Shown here: positions 8,881-15,714 of the stretch, in pieces
Position numbering within the stretch: position 1 is the stretch's first letter
Layout of the letters: each line of letters begins with the position of its first letter
Origin: DASREM01 sp035652095
GTDB lineage: Bacteria > Acidobacteriota > Terriglobia > Terriglobales > Acidobacteriaceae
Direction: 5' to 3'
Assembly (NCBI GenBank): GCA_035652095.1
Contig: DASREM010000028.1
Location: forward strand, 124,001-188,000
DNA: 64,000 bases
The notes under the pieces: model-generated
What the model saw: only the letters and a program-made list of their open reading frames with translations
Told to the model about the DNA's origin: nothing
The model's database searches: none
Position numbers and translations under genes: made by a program

Positions 8881-9594
8881 ATGGCCTCCTCCACTACAAG
8901 CCCGAACCGCGCCCGCGTGTCCCCGGAAACGCGCTTCGATCGCACCCTGGCGAAGATACTGGCTCACGCTACCGATGTTTTTTATGAAAAGGGATACGAG
9001 GGGGCGTCGATCCGCGATCTCTCGCGCGCGAGCGGGATGTCGTTGGCCGGACTTTACTATTACTTCGATACCAAAGAGCGTCTGCTGTACCTGATCCAGA
9101 AGCACACCTTCAGCACCATCGTCGAGAAGCTTCGCCGGAAGCTAGAGGGAGTGTCAGATCCCGAGTTGCGGATTCGCATCATCATTCTCAATCATCTCGA
9201 CTACTTTCTTTCCAATCCCAAGTCCATGAAGGTCCTCTCGCACGAAGACGATGCCCTGAAGAACGGTTTCGGGGCGGAGATTGCGTCCATCAAGCGCGAG
9301 TACTATCGCATTTGCCTCGGTGTCCTGGAAGATCACAAGCGTACCACCGGAGGGAAATTTAACAGCCGGGTTGCTCTGTTAAGCCTGTTTGGGATGATGA
9401 ACTGGATTTATACGTGGCACAATTCTCGAGTGGATGCCGACGCGGAGGAACTCGCGAAGCAGATGTCCGACATTTTCTTGAAAGGCATCGGCGGAAGAGC
9501 GGTTCACAAAAAGAAACGTGTTACAAAGGGAAAGGGAATTCACCGATGGCAACGACGACACAGCCGACATCCGGCGAACGCACCAGGGCGTTGA
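8881..9594 (+). CDS. TetR/AcrR-family transcriptional regulator
   Basis: A 237-residue regulator. The N-terminal HTH is typical: ILAHATDVFYEKGYEGASIRDL, then SGMSLAGLYYYFDTKERLLY (residues about 20-65). The C-terminal ligand domain resembles TetR proteins controlling fatty-acid or aromatic acyl-CoA catabolism, with a conserved RIIILNHLDYFLSNP region. Its ATG follows a palindromic operator, and the gene heads a same-strand run of catabolic genes whose first member overlaps it by 49 bases. It is therefore likely the autorepressed, CoA-thioester-responsive switch of that operon. The basic tail (KKKRVTKGKGIHRWQRRH) is an unusual extension that lies over the next gene's start. Confidence 0.92.
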   Translation: MASSTTSPNRARVSPETRFDRTLAKILAHATDVFYEKGYEGASIRDLSRASGMSLAGLYYYFDTKERLLYLIQKHTFSTIVEKLRRKLEGVSDPELRIRIIILNHLDYFLSNPKSMKVLSHEDDALKNGFGAEIASIKREYYRICLGVLEDHKRTTGGKFNSRVALLSLFGMMNWIYTWHNSRVDADAEELAKQMSDIFLKGIGGRAVHKKKRVTKGKGIHRWQRRHSRHPANAPGR

Positions 9595-10367
9595 TCAACT
9601 ACCGTGTGGAGGGTGGGATCGCGGTGATCGAACTGAACGATCCCCCGGCGAATACCTATTCATACGAGATGAATCGTCAACTTGACGACGCCATTCTGAA
9701 GGCCCGCATGGACAATGACGTTCACGTGATCGTGCTGACCGGGGCAGGCGACAAATTCTTCTGCGCCGGAGCGAACATCAACATGCTCACCGGCGCCGAT
9801 CCTACCTACAAATACTACTTCTGCCTGCACGCCAACGAAACACTGTTGCGGCTGGAGAACACGCCCAAGCTGGTAATCGCGGCGCTCAACGGTCATTGTG
9901 TTGGCGGAGGGCTCGAGGTAGCCATGGCGGCCGATATTCGCATCGCGCGCAAGGACTCCGGCAAAATCGGCTTACCCGAGGTGAGCCTGGGTGTTCTCCC
10001 CGGCACCGGCGGAACCCAGCGTCTGGCGCGATTGGTGGGGAAGAGCCGCGCGATCGAGTTGATGGTCACCGGCAAAACATTTAGTTTCGAACAAGCCCTC
10101 CAATACGGGATGATCAACGAGGTTTATGAACGCGACGGCTTCATGGACCGGGTAATGGAGTATGCCCGCCAGTTTTGTCTGCCGAACAAGGCGGCCAAGG
10201 CGGTGGGTCGCATCAAGCGGGCGGTGCAGACCGGCTGGGAAATTCCGCTTGAGGCGGGGCTGGCGCTGGAGCGCGAAAACCAGCAATTGCTGTTTGAGAG
10301 CGCCGATGCCAAGGAAGGCCTGGCGGCTTACGTGGAGAAACGTCAGCCCAAGTTCAGCGGGAAATGA
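9546..10367 (+). CDS. Enoyl-CoA hydratase/isomerase family protein
   Basis: A 273-residue crotonase-fold enzyme. The oxyanion-hole segments FFCAGANINML (residues 71-81) and GHCVGGGLEVAM (117-128) are present, and both catalytic acids are retained (Glu124 and Glu145 in GLPEVSLG), so it should act as a hydratase rather than only an isomerase. The substrate is unknown. The start at 9546 has AAGGGAA upstream and lies inside the end of the TetR gene, implying coupling. It is the first enzyme of the catabolic operon. An in-frame ATG at 9414 is rejected because it would overlap the regulator by 180 bases. Confidence 0.92.
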   Translation: MATTTQPTSGERTRALINYRVEGGIAVIELNDPPANTYSYEMNRQLDDAILKARMDNDVHVIVLTGAGDKFFCAGANINMLTGADPTYKYYFCLHANETLLRLENTPKLVIAALNGHCVGGGLEVAMAADIRIARKDSGKIGLPEVSLGVLPGTGGTQRLARLVGKSRAIELMVTGKTFSFEQALQYGMINEVYERDGFMDRVMEYARQFCLPNKAAKAVGRIKRAVQTGWEIPLEAGLALERENQQLLFESADAKEGLAAYVEKRQPKFSGK

Positions 10368-10372
10368 GAAAC

Positions 10373-10389
10373 GCCGGCATAATGCCGGC
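10373..10389. repeat. Perfect palindrome between hydratase and aldehyde dehydrogenase genes
   Basis: GCCGGCAT-A-ATGCCGGC is a perfect dyad in the 38-base gap inside the operon, directly after the hydratase stop and before the aldehyde dehydrogenase Shine-Dalgarno. As RNA it can form a 6-bp GC stem with a 5-base loop. No U-tract follows, so it is not a standard terminator; it may tune expression or be a dispersed palindromic unit. Confidence 0.5.
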
Positions 10390-10405
10390 CCTATCAAGGA
10401 GAATG

Positions 10406-11872
10406 ATGATCGCAGCCTCGAAAGTGAAGATCGATCCCGGCAAACTCTTAATCGACGGTCAATGGGTGGATGGCGCGAAGACGTTTGAGACAGTCAATCC
10501 CGCCACCGGCGAGGTCTTGACGCAAGTGGCCGAGGCATCGGCACAGCATGTAGAGACCGCGGTTCATGCGGCCCGCAGAGCGTTTGAAGACCGCTCGGGG
10601 GCGTGGCGCAAAATGTCGGCCAGCGAGCGCGGCCGCCTGATCTGGAAGCTCGCCGACCTGGTTGAGAAGAACCTCGATGAACTTGCCGAGCTTGAAACGC
10701 TGGACAATGGCAAGCCCATCTTCGAGTCACGTTACGTAGATATCCCAATGGTGATTGATGTCCTGCGCTACTACGCAGGGTGGGCGACCAAAATCCACGG
10801 CGAGACTGTCAACACCTTTGAGAACTCGTTTACATACACATTGCGGGAACCGGTTGGAGTGGTCGGCCTGATCGTGCCCTGGAATTTTCCGCTGCTGATC
10901 GCGTCATGGAAGCTGGGCCCGGCGCTGGCTTGTGGAAATACCATCGTTCTGAAGCCTGCCGAGCAGACGCCGCTTACTGCTTTGCGTTTCGGTCAGTTGG
11001 CAATGGAAGCCGGCATTCCTGCCGGCGTGTTGAACATCGTGACCGGCGGTCCCGAGGTCGGCAAGGCGATCGTGCGTCATCCCGGCATTGACAAGGTCGC
11101 ATTTACCGGTTCGACCTCGGTCGGCAAGGAGATCATGCGCGGCGCTGCCGACTCGCTGAAACGCATTACCCTCGAACTTGGAGGCAAGTCGCCCAACATC
11201 GTATTCGCCGACTCCGATCTCGACAGTGCCGTCAAAGGCGCGATTACCGGGATCTTTTACGGCAAGGGAGAGTGCTGCAACGCCGGTTCGCGGTTGTTCA
11301 TCGAGAACAAAGTTAAAGATGAGTTCCTGGATAAGCTGATTGCACGAGCGAAAAAGATGCAACCGGCGGATCCGCTCGACCCCAAGACCCGGCTCGGAGC
11401 AATTGTCAGCCGGGAACAGATGCAAAGCGTGCTGGGTTACATCGAAACAGGGAAAAAAGAAGGGGCGCAGATCGTGGCCGGCGGAAACCGTGCGATGGTC
11501 GGCGGCGATCAGGGTTTCTTCATCGAACCGACGATTTTCACCGGAGTCAAGAATGAAATGAAGATTGCGCAGGAAGAGATCTTCGGTCCGGTGCTGGCGA
11601 CCTTGGGTTTTGATGACCTCGAGGAGGTTGTGGACCTTGCCAACCGGAATCCCTACGGTCTGGCCGCTGCGGTGTGGACGCGCGACATCAACAAAGCCAA
11701 TCAGGTATCGCGCCGCCTGCGTGCGGGCCTGGTGTGGATCAATACTTATGGCTTGATGGATGCCGCGATGCCGTTCGGCGGGTACAAGAGTTCAGGCTTC
11801 GGACGAGAACTGGGCATGCACGCAATCGAACACTACACTGAGCTGAAATCGGTGTGGTTGAACATGCAATAA
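10406..11872 (+). CDS. NAD(P)-dependent aldehyde dehydrogenase
   Basis: A 488-residue member of the classical aldehyde dehydrogenase family, oxidising an aldehyde to the acid. Visible motifs are VPWNFPLLIASWKLGPALACGN (cofactor and substrate region, residues 158-178), FTGSTSVGKEI (cofactor), the general base Glu257 (LELGGKSPN) and the nucleophile Cys291 (GECCNAGSR). The C-terminal signature PFGGYKSSGFGRELG is intact. It looks closest to betaine-aldehyde/retinal-type dehydrogenases, not to CoA-acylating ones. AAGGAG lies 4 bases before ATG 10406; ATG 10403 is the alternative. It is the second enzyme of the TetR operon and ends 2 bases before the next start. Confidence 0.94.
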   Translation: MIAASKVKIDPGKLLIDGQWVDGAKTFETVNPATGEVLTQVAEASAQHVETAVHAARRAFEDRSGAWRKMSASERGRLIWKLADLVEKNLDELAELETLDNGKPIFESRYVDIPMVIDVLRYYAGWATKIHGETVNTFENSFTYTLREPVGVVGLIVPWNFPLLIASWKLGPALACGNTIVLKPAEQTPLTALRFGQLAMEAGIPAGVLNIVTGGPEVGKAIVRHPGIDKVAFTGSTSVGKEIMRGAADSLKRITLELGGKSPNIVFADSDLDSAVKGAITGIFYGKGECCNAGSRLFIENKVKDEFLDKLIARAKKMQPADPLDPKTRLGAIVSREQMQSVLGYIETGKKEGAQIVAGGNRAMVGGDQGFFIEPTIFTGVKNEMKIAQEEIFGPVLATLGFDDLEEVVDLANRNPYGLAAAVWTRDINKANQVSRRLRAGLVWINTYGLMDAAMPFGGYKSSGFGRELGMHAIEHYTELKSVWLNMQ

Positions 11873-11874
11873 AG

Positions 11875-12660
11875 ATGACGACATCGTCAATCGAAATTCC
11901 GAAATCAACCGGCTTCACGCTGGGCGAGTTGATGGTGGCGACCGCCGCGCGCGAGATTCGCGACGGGGAAGTCGTGTTTGTCGGAATGCGTATGCCGCTG
12001 ATTGCCTTTGTAGTCGCGAAGAAAAACCATGCGCCTAACGCCGTCGGATTGTTCGAAAACGGAGTGATCCGCTCAACCCCGGCTCCGGAATTGATTTACA
12101 CCATGGCCGATCCGCCCAACATCCTCGGCGCAACCCAATGCCTGGACATGCTGGGAGTGATGAGCCTGCTGCAATCCGGACGGGTGCATCTTGGATTTCT
12201 GGGCGCGGCTGAGGTGGACCGCTTTGGCAATCTCAATTCAACCGAGGTTCGCGGTGCGAAAGGATTGACTCGACTGCCTGGTTCCGGGGGCGCGTGCGAT
12301 ATCGCTTCGCTGGCGCATCGCTTCGTGGCTCTCCTGGAGCATAACAAGCAAAGATTGCCGGAACGTGTTTCCTACATCACAAGTCCTGGCCATGGTACAG
12401 GAGGCAACTGGCGCGCACGGGTGGGATTGCCCCGAGGCGGACCCTCGGCGGTGATCACTACGAAGGCTGTGCTTCGCTTTGATGGAAACGGGGAGGCGTA
12501 TCTTGCTTCTATACACCCGGGCATCGAATTGGAACATGTGCTCGCCAACACGGGCTGGAAGTTGCGAGTCGCGGACGATCTCAGTTCCACTCCGATCCCC
12601 AGCCAGGAAGAATTGCGGACCATCCGCGGTTATGACAAGGAGGGGTTCTGGACAACCTAG
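11875..12660 (+). CDS. CoA-transferase beta subunit (glutaconate/3-oxoacid CoA-transferase type)
   Basis: A 261-residue protein of the class I CoA-transferase B family. Key parts are the N-terminal ELMVATAAREIRDGEVVFVG, the FENG motif with Glu61 at the position of the covalent catalytic glutamate, GFLGAAEVDRFGNLNST, and the C-terminal IHPGIELEHVLANTGW...PSQEELRTI. Retention of Glu61 argues for true CoA transfer rather than the IpdB-type C-C hydrolysis used in steroid ring opening, where I recall this Glu is absent. Its partner alpha subunit is not adjacent but 1.2 kb downstream, beyond a hydratase and a membrane protein. Confidence 0.9.
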   Translation: MTTSSIEIPKSTGFTLGELMVATAAREIRDGEVVFVGMRMPLIAFVVAKKNHAPNAVGLFENGVIRSTPAPELIYTMADPPNILGATQCLDMLGVMSLLQSGRVHLGFLGAAEVDRFGNLNSTEVRGAKGLTRLPGSGGACDIASLAHRFVALLEHNKQRLPERVSYITSPGHGTGGNWRARVGLPRGGPSAVITTKAVLRFDGNGEAYLASIHPGIELEHVLANTGWKLRVADDLSSTPIPSQEELRTIRGYDKEGFWTT

Positions 12661-12680
12661 GCTTTCGTACAGTCCGACCC

Positions 12681-13490
12681 ATGGCACCTGCGGCAGAGAA
12701 AGCCAAAGAGGCCGCTGCGTCTGCTGTCGCCTCCCGCATCGCCCTTAAGATCGACGCTCCGGTGGCGCGAATTACACTCCAGCATTCGCCATTGAACGTG
12801 ATCGATTTGCAGATGATGGATGAACTCTCAGCTGCCCTTGCGGAAATCGAAACTCGGGACGATGTTTCCATCGTTGTGCTGGAAGGTTCGGAGAAGGCCT
12901 TTTCGGCGGGTGTGGACGTTGCAGCGCACACTCCCGACAAAGTGGAAGAAATGTTGCGTAAGTTTCATGCCAGCATCGTGAAGCTGGCGGCAATGAAAAA
13001 GGTAACGATGGCGGCAGTTCGCGGACATTGCCTTGGTGGTGGCGCGGAATTAGCCATGGTCTGCGACCTGGTGTTCACGACCGGCGACGCTCTTTGGGGA
13101 TTTCCTGAAATCAAGTTGGCCTGCTTTCCCCCGGTGGCAGCGACTGCGCTCGCCGCGTTGATCGGGCAAAAACACGCGGCAGACCTGATCCTCACAGGCC
13201 GCACGATAAGCGGGGAGGAGTCCGCCAGCCTCGGGCTTGCCAATCAGGCCGTTTCCGGCGCGGATTTGGACGTCGTCTTACAAGCGGCCATTGACCGAGT
13301 TTCGAAGCTAAGTCCAGCCGCAATCGCTGTTACCAAGAAGGCGATCTACGCGTGGGATTCGATTCACTTTGATAAAGGTCTGGCGCGAGCTGAGAAGGTG
13401 TATCTGGAGGAGTTGACCAAGGTTGAAGACATGCGCGAGGGCGTCAATGCTTTCTTGGAGAAGCGGGAGGCAAATTGGAAGGGCAAGTAG
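12681..13490 (+). CDS. Enoyl-CoA hydratase-like protein, possibly dienoyl-CoA hydratase type
   Basis: A 269-residue crotonase-fold enzyme with an Ala-rich N-terminal extension of about 20 residues. The oxyanion segments are KAFSAGVDVAAH (72-83) and GHCLGGGAELAM (115-126), with catalytic Glu123 and Glu143 (GFPEIKLACFPP). The FPPVAA stretch after the second Glu resembles, from memory, cyclohexa-1,5-diene-1-carbonyl-CoA hydratases of the benzoyl-CoA pathway; an alignment is needed to settle that. It is clearly different from the first hydratase of the operon. It lies between the two CoA-transferase subunit genes, and its end overlaps the following membrane-protein gene. Confidence 0.9.
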   Translation: MAPAAEKAKEAAASAVASRIALKIDAPVARITLQHSPLNVIDLQMMDELSAALAEIETRDDVSIVVLEGSEKAFSAGVDVAAHTPDKVEEMLRKFHASIVKLAAMKKVTMAAVRGHCLGGGAELAMVCDLVFTTGDALWGFPEIKLACFPPVAATALAALIGQKHAADLILTGRTISGEESASLGLANQAVSGADLDVVLQAAIDRVSKLSPAAIAVTKKAIYAWDSIHFDKGLARAEKVYLEELTKVEDMREGVNAFLEKREANWKGK

Positions 13491-13894
13491 CATCGGCGAA
13501 GGACGGTCGTAGAAAGGCCGCTCACCTCATGTGCGGTAAGCCACTATGGGGAATCTCTGGCCTGGCGTCTTGCTCGTACTTTGCGTACTTGTCTTACTCC
13601 CATGTCCGTAGCGCTGAGTTCGACTGGCCACACGACGGGGGATCGATTCTTGCGTATGCAGTATGGGTTCTCTTGATGGCGGCGCTGGTGAGTGAAACTT
13701 CCTGTTGGCTCGAACGCATCTTCTTTGTGCTGGTTTTGGCAAATTTCGGCTTGGGCTTTGTGATTGCAGTTTGGACAGACGCTCCATTCCAGCGCGTTCG
13801 CGATCTGCGGACTCTGTCGGTGTGGACCTGGGCATTGGCGGCGTTGGTCAGCGGAGTCATCGTGTTTGCAAGCGGGAATGGGAAAAATGCCTAA
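13475..13894 (+). CDS. Small four-helix membrane protein inside the operon
   Basis: About 139 residues from a TTG at 13475 (GGGAGG 4 bases upstream, inside the hydratase gene), or 121 residues from ATG 13529. Four hydrophobic helices are apparent: ISGLASCSYFAYLSYS, SILAYAVWVLLMAALV, RIFFVLVLANFGLGFVIAVW and VWTWALAALVSGVIVFA. I do not recognise a family. It overlaps the hydratase on the left and the CoA-transferase alpha start on the right (13887-13894), so it is translationally embedded between the CoA-transferase subunit genes. A role in substrate entry or regulation is speculation. Confidence 0.65.
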   Translation: MEGQVASAKDGRRKAAHLMCGKPLWGISGLASCSYFAYLSYSHVRSAEFDWPHDGGSILAYAVWVLLMAALVSETSCWLERIFFVLVLANFGLGFVIAVWTDAPFQRVRDLRTLSVWTWALAALVSGVIVFASGNGKNA

Positions 13895-14825
13895 ACTCCT
13901 GACCATGCGCGAGGCCGTTGCTGAATTTGTGCCCGACGGCGCTTCGGTCGCGCTGGGCTTGCAGATGGAGCAGATGATCCCATTTGCCGCCGGACACGAA
14001 ATCATCCGGCAAGGGAAACGCAACCTGACCCTGATTGGTCCCATCTCGGACCTTTTGTTTGATCAGTTGATTGCCGCTGGATGCGTGGAGCGCGTGATCG
14101 CAGCCTGGGTGGGAAATGTCATGATGGGCTCGGCATACAACTTTCGTCGCGCGGTTGAGGAAGAACGATTACAAATGGTGAATATGACCAATTTCACAGT
14201 TGCTCTAGCCTTGCAAGCGGGGGCGATGGGGGTCCCGTTTCTGCCGACGCGAACCGCGATGGGCAGCGATGTGGTTCGGAACAATCCGATGTTTGCGGAA
14301 ATTGACTCGCCTTTTGAAAAAGCAGCGAGTGACGCCAAGGCTCGAGAGGCCGCTCAGAAATTACACGCTGTGAAGGCGCTAAGTCCAGACGTCACGATTG
14401 TCCACGTGCAGCGAGCTGATCGTGAGGGCAACGCGCACTGCTGGGGCAATTTCGGAGTGATGCTCGAAGGTGTTCGCGCGGCAAAGCGCGTGATCGTAGT
14501 CGCCGAGGAGATCGTCGAGCCCGACGTCATCTCCAGCGATCCCAACCGGACAGTTATTCCCGGGTTCCTGGTGAATGCTGTTGTGGAATGTCCCTTTGGG
14601 GCACATCCCTCGCCGGTACAGGGATATTACAAGCGCGACGACGCGTTCTTTCGTCACTATCACGAACAGACGAAAACTGCCGGCGAAACCGAGGCGTGGT
14701 TGCAGCGCTGGGTAAACGGCGTGACCGACCGCCGCGCCTATCGGAACCAGCTTGGTGGGTGCCGCGTCGACGAGCTTGGAGTAAAAGGCCATGCCTATGC
14801 CGCCGCAACTGACTTCGGTTATTAG
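13887..14825 (+). CDS. CoA-transferase alpha subunit
   Basis: A 312-residue CoA-transferase family I A subunit, the natural partner of the beta subunit at 11875. Typical parts are REAVAEFVPDGASVALG near the N-terminus, RQGKRNLTLIGPISDLLFDQLIAAGCVERVIAAWVG, MGVPFLPTRTAMGSDV, DVTIVHVQRADREGNAHCWG and VVAEEIVEPDVI. The heteromer would activate an acid by CoA exchange or release a product acid. ATG 13887 was chosen because homologues begin close to 'REAV'; it overlaps the preceding membrane-protein gene by 8 bases. It ends 10 bases before the rhodanese start. Confidence 0.9.
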   Translation: MPKLLTMREAVAEFVPDGASVALGLQMEQMIPFAAGHEIIRQGKRNLTLIGPISDLLFDQLIAAGCVERVIAAWVGNVMMGSAYNFRRAVEEERLQMVNMTNFTVALALQAGAMGVPFLPTRTAMGSDVVRNNPMFAEIDSPFEKAASDAKAREAAQKLHAVKALSPDVTIVHVQRADREGNAHCWGNFGVMLEGVRAAKRVIVVAEEIVEPDVISSDPNRTVIPGFLVNAVVECPFGAHPSPVQGYYKRDDAFFRHYHEQTKTAGETEAWLQRWVNGVTDRRAYRNQLGGCRVDELGVKGHAYAAATDFGY

Positions 14826-14835
14826 GAGCAAAGAT

Positions 14836-15159
14836 ATGGACTTCGAAATCAGCGCAGGCCAAGTCAAGGCTCTGATGAAGCAAGGTGAGAAATTCACCCT
14901 TCTGGATGTTCGCGAGCCGGGCGAGTGGGCAAAGGCGAGCCTGGAGGGAAGCAAGCAGATTTCGATGGGCGATATTCCGGCGCGCGCCCATCAGGAACTC
15001 GATCCCGAAGATCACATCGTGGTGATGTGCCACCACGGCGTGCGTTCGCTGACGGTAACGAATTGGCTCCGGCAGCAAGGATTCGAAAAAGCCCAGTCCA
15101 TGCGCGGCGGAATTGACGGCTGGGCCAGGACGGTGGATCCGAAGGTGCCACTGTATTGA
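14836..15159 (+). CDS. Single-domain rhodanese-like protein
   Basis: A 107-residue rhodanese homology domain with active-site Cys in the CHHGVRS loop (VVMCHHGVRSLTV) and the usual LLDVREPGEW start and MRGGIDGWA end. It is cytoplasmic, with no signal peptide. AGGAG sits 7 bases before ATG 14836. Placed directly before the molybdenum hydroxylase genes, it could supply or transfer sulfur, for example for the sulfido-Mo centre or Fe-S clusters; that role is an inference from position only. Confidence 0.9.
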   Translation: MDFEISAGQVKALMKQGEKFTLLDVREPGEWAKASLEGSKQISMGDIPARAHQELDPEDHIVVMCHHGVRSLTVTNWLRQQGFEKAQSMRGGIDGWARTVDPKVPLY

Positions 15160-15184
15160 GCCTCGTGGTTGCTGATTGCTGAAA

Positions 15185-15676
15185 ATGAAAAAGGAACTGA
15201 TCGAACTCAAAGTAAACGGCCGCTGTTACGAGACTGGTATCGAGCCTAGCAAGCTCCTGCTTGACGCCTTGCGACAGGACCTGCAGCTTACCGGCTCGAA
15301 GCGCGGCTGCGATGACTCTTCCTGCGGTGCTTGCACGGTGTTGATTGACGGCACGCCCATGCTGTCGTGCACGCTGCTGGCAGCAAGTTGCGAGGGCCAG
15401 GAGATCACAACCGTCGAGGGCGTGAGCGAGCACGGCAGCCTCGCCGCCATTCAAAAAGCTTATGGGGACTGGGGCGGAGCGCAATGTGGATACTGCACTC
15501 CGGGATTCATGATGACGGTGAAACACCTGCTGCGGGAAAATCCCGAGCCCACGGAAGACGACATCCGGCGCGCGCTCAGCAGCAATCTTTGCCGCTGCAC
15601 TGGCTATACCCAGATGTATCAGGCCATCAAGGCGGCCGTGGAAGCGGAACAAAAGGGAATGGCCGCGGCCAAGTAG
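15185..15676 (+). CDS. hcrC: Molybdenum hydroxylase [2Fe-2S] subunit, HcrC-like
   Basis: A 163-residue small subunit of the xanthine dehydrogenase family. It contains a plant-ferredoxin [2Fe-2S] site (GCDDSSCGACTVLIDG plus a following Cys) and the second all-helical [2Fe-2S] site (CGYCTPGF and CRCTGY). It passes electrons between the molybdenum and FAD subunits. It is followed 38 bases later by the large subunit and then the FAD subunit, the order hcrC-A-B. The in-frame TTG at 15176 is an alternative start; ATG 15185 agrees with family length. The assignment to 4-hydroxybenzoyl-CoA reductase rests mainly on the other two subunits. Confidence 0.88.
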   Translation: MKKELIELKVNGRCYETGIEPSKLLLDALRQDLQLTGSKRGCDDSSCGACTVLIDGTPMLSCTLLAASCEGQEITTVEGVSEHGSLAAIQKAYGDWGGAQCGYCTPGFMMTVKHLLRENPEPTEDDIRRALSSNLCRCTGYTQMYQAIKAAVEAEQKGMAAAK

Positions 15677-15714
15677 CAACCGAATTCAACCACCAGGAGA
15701 AGAGCCGACGACTG

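Noticed and set aside
11875..14825. IpdAB-type steroid ring hydrolase instead of a CoA-transferase
   Set aside because: Gene order is similar, but the beta subunit retains the FENG glutamate expected for covalent CoA transfer, so a plain hydrolase call is not supported.
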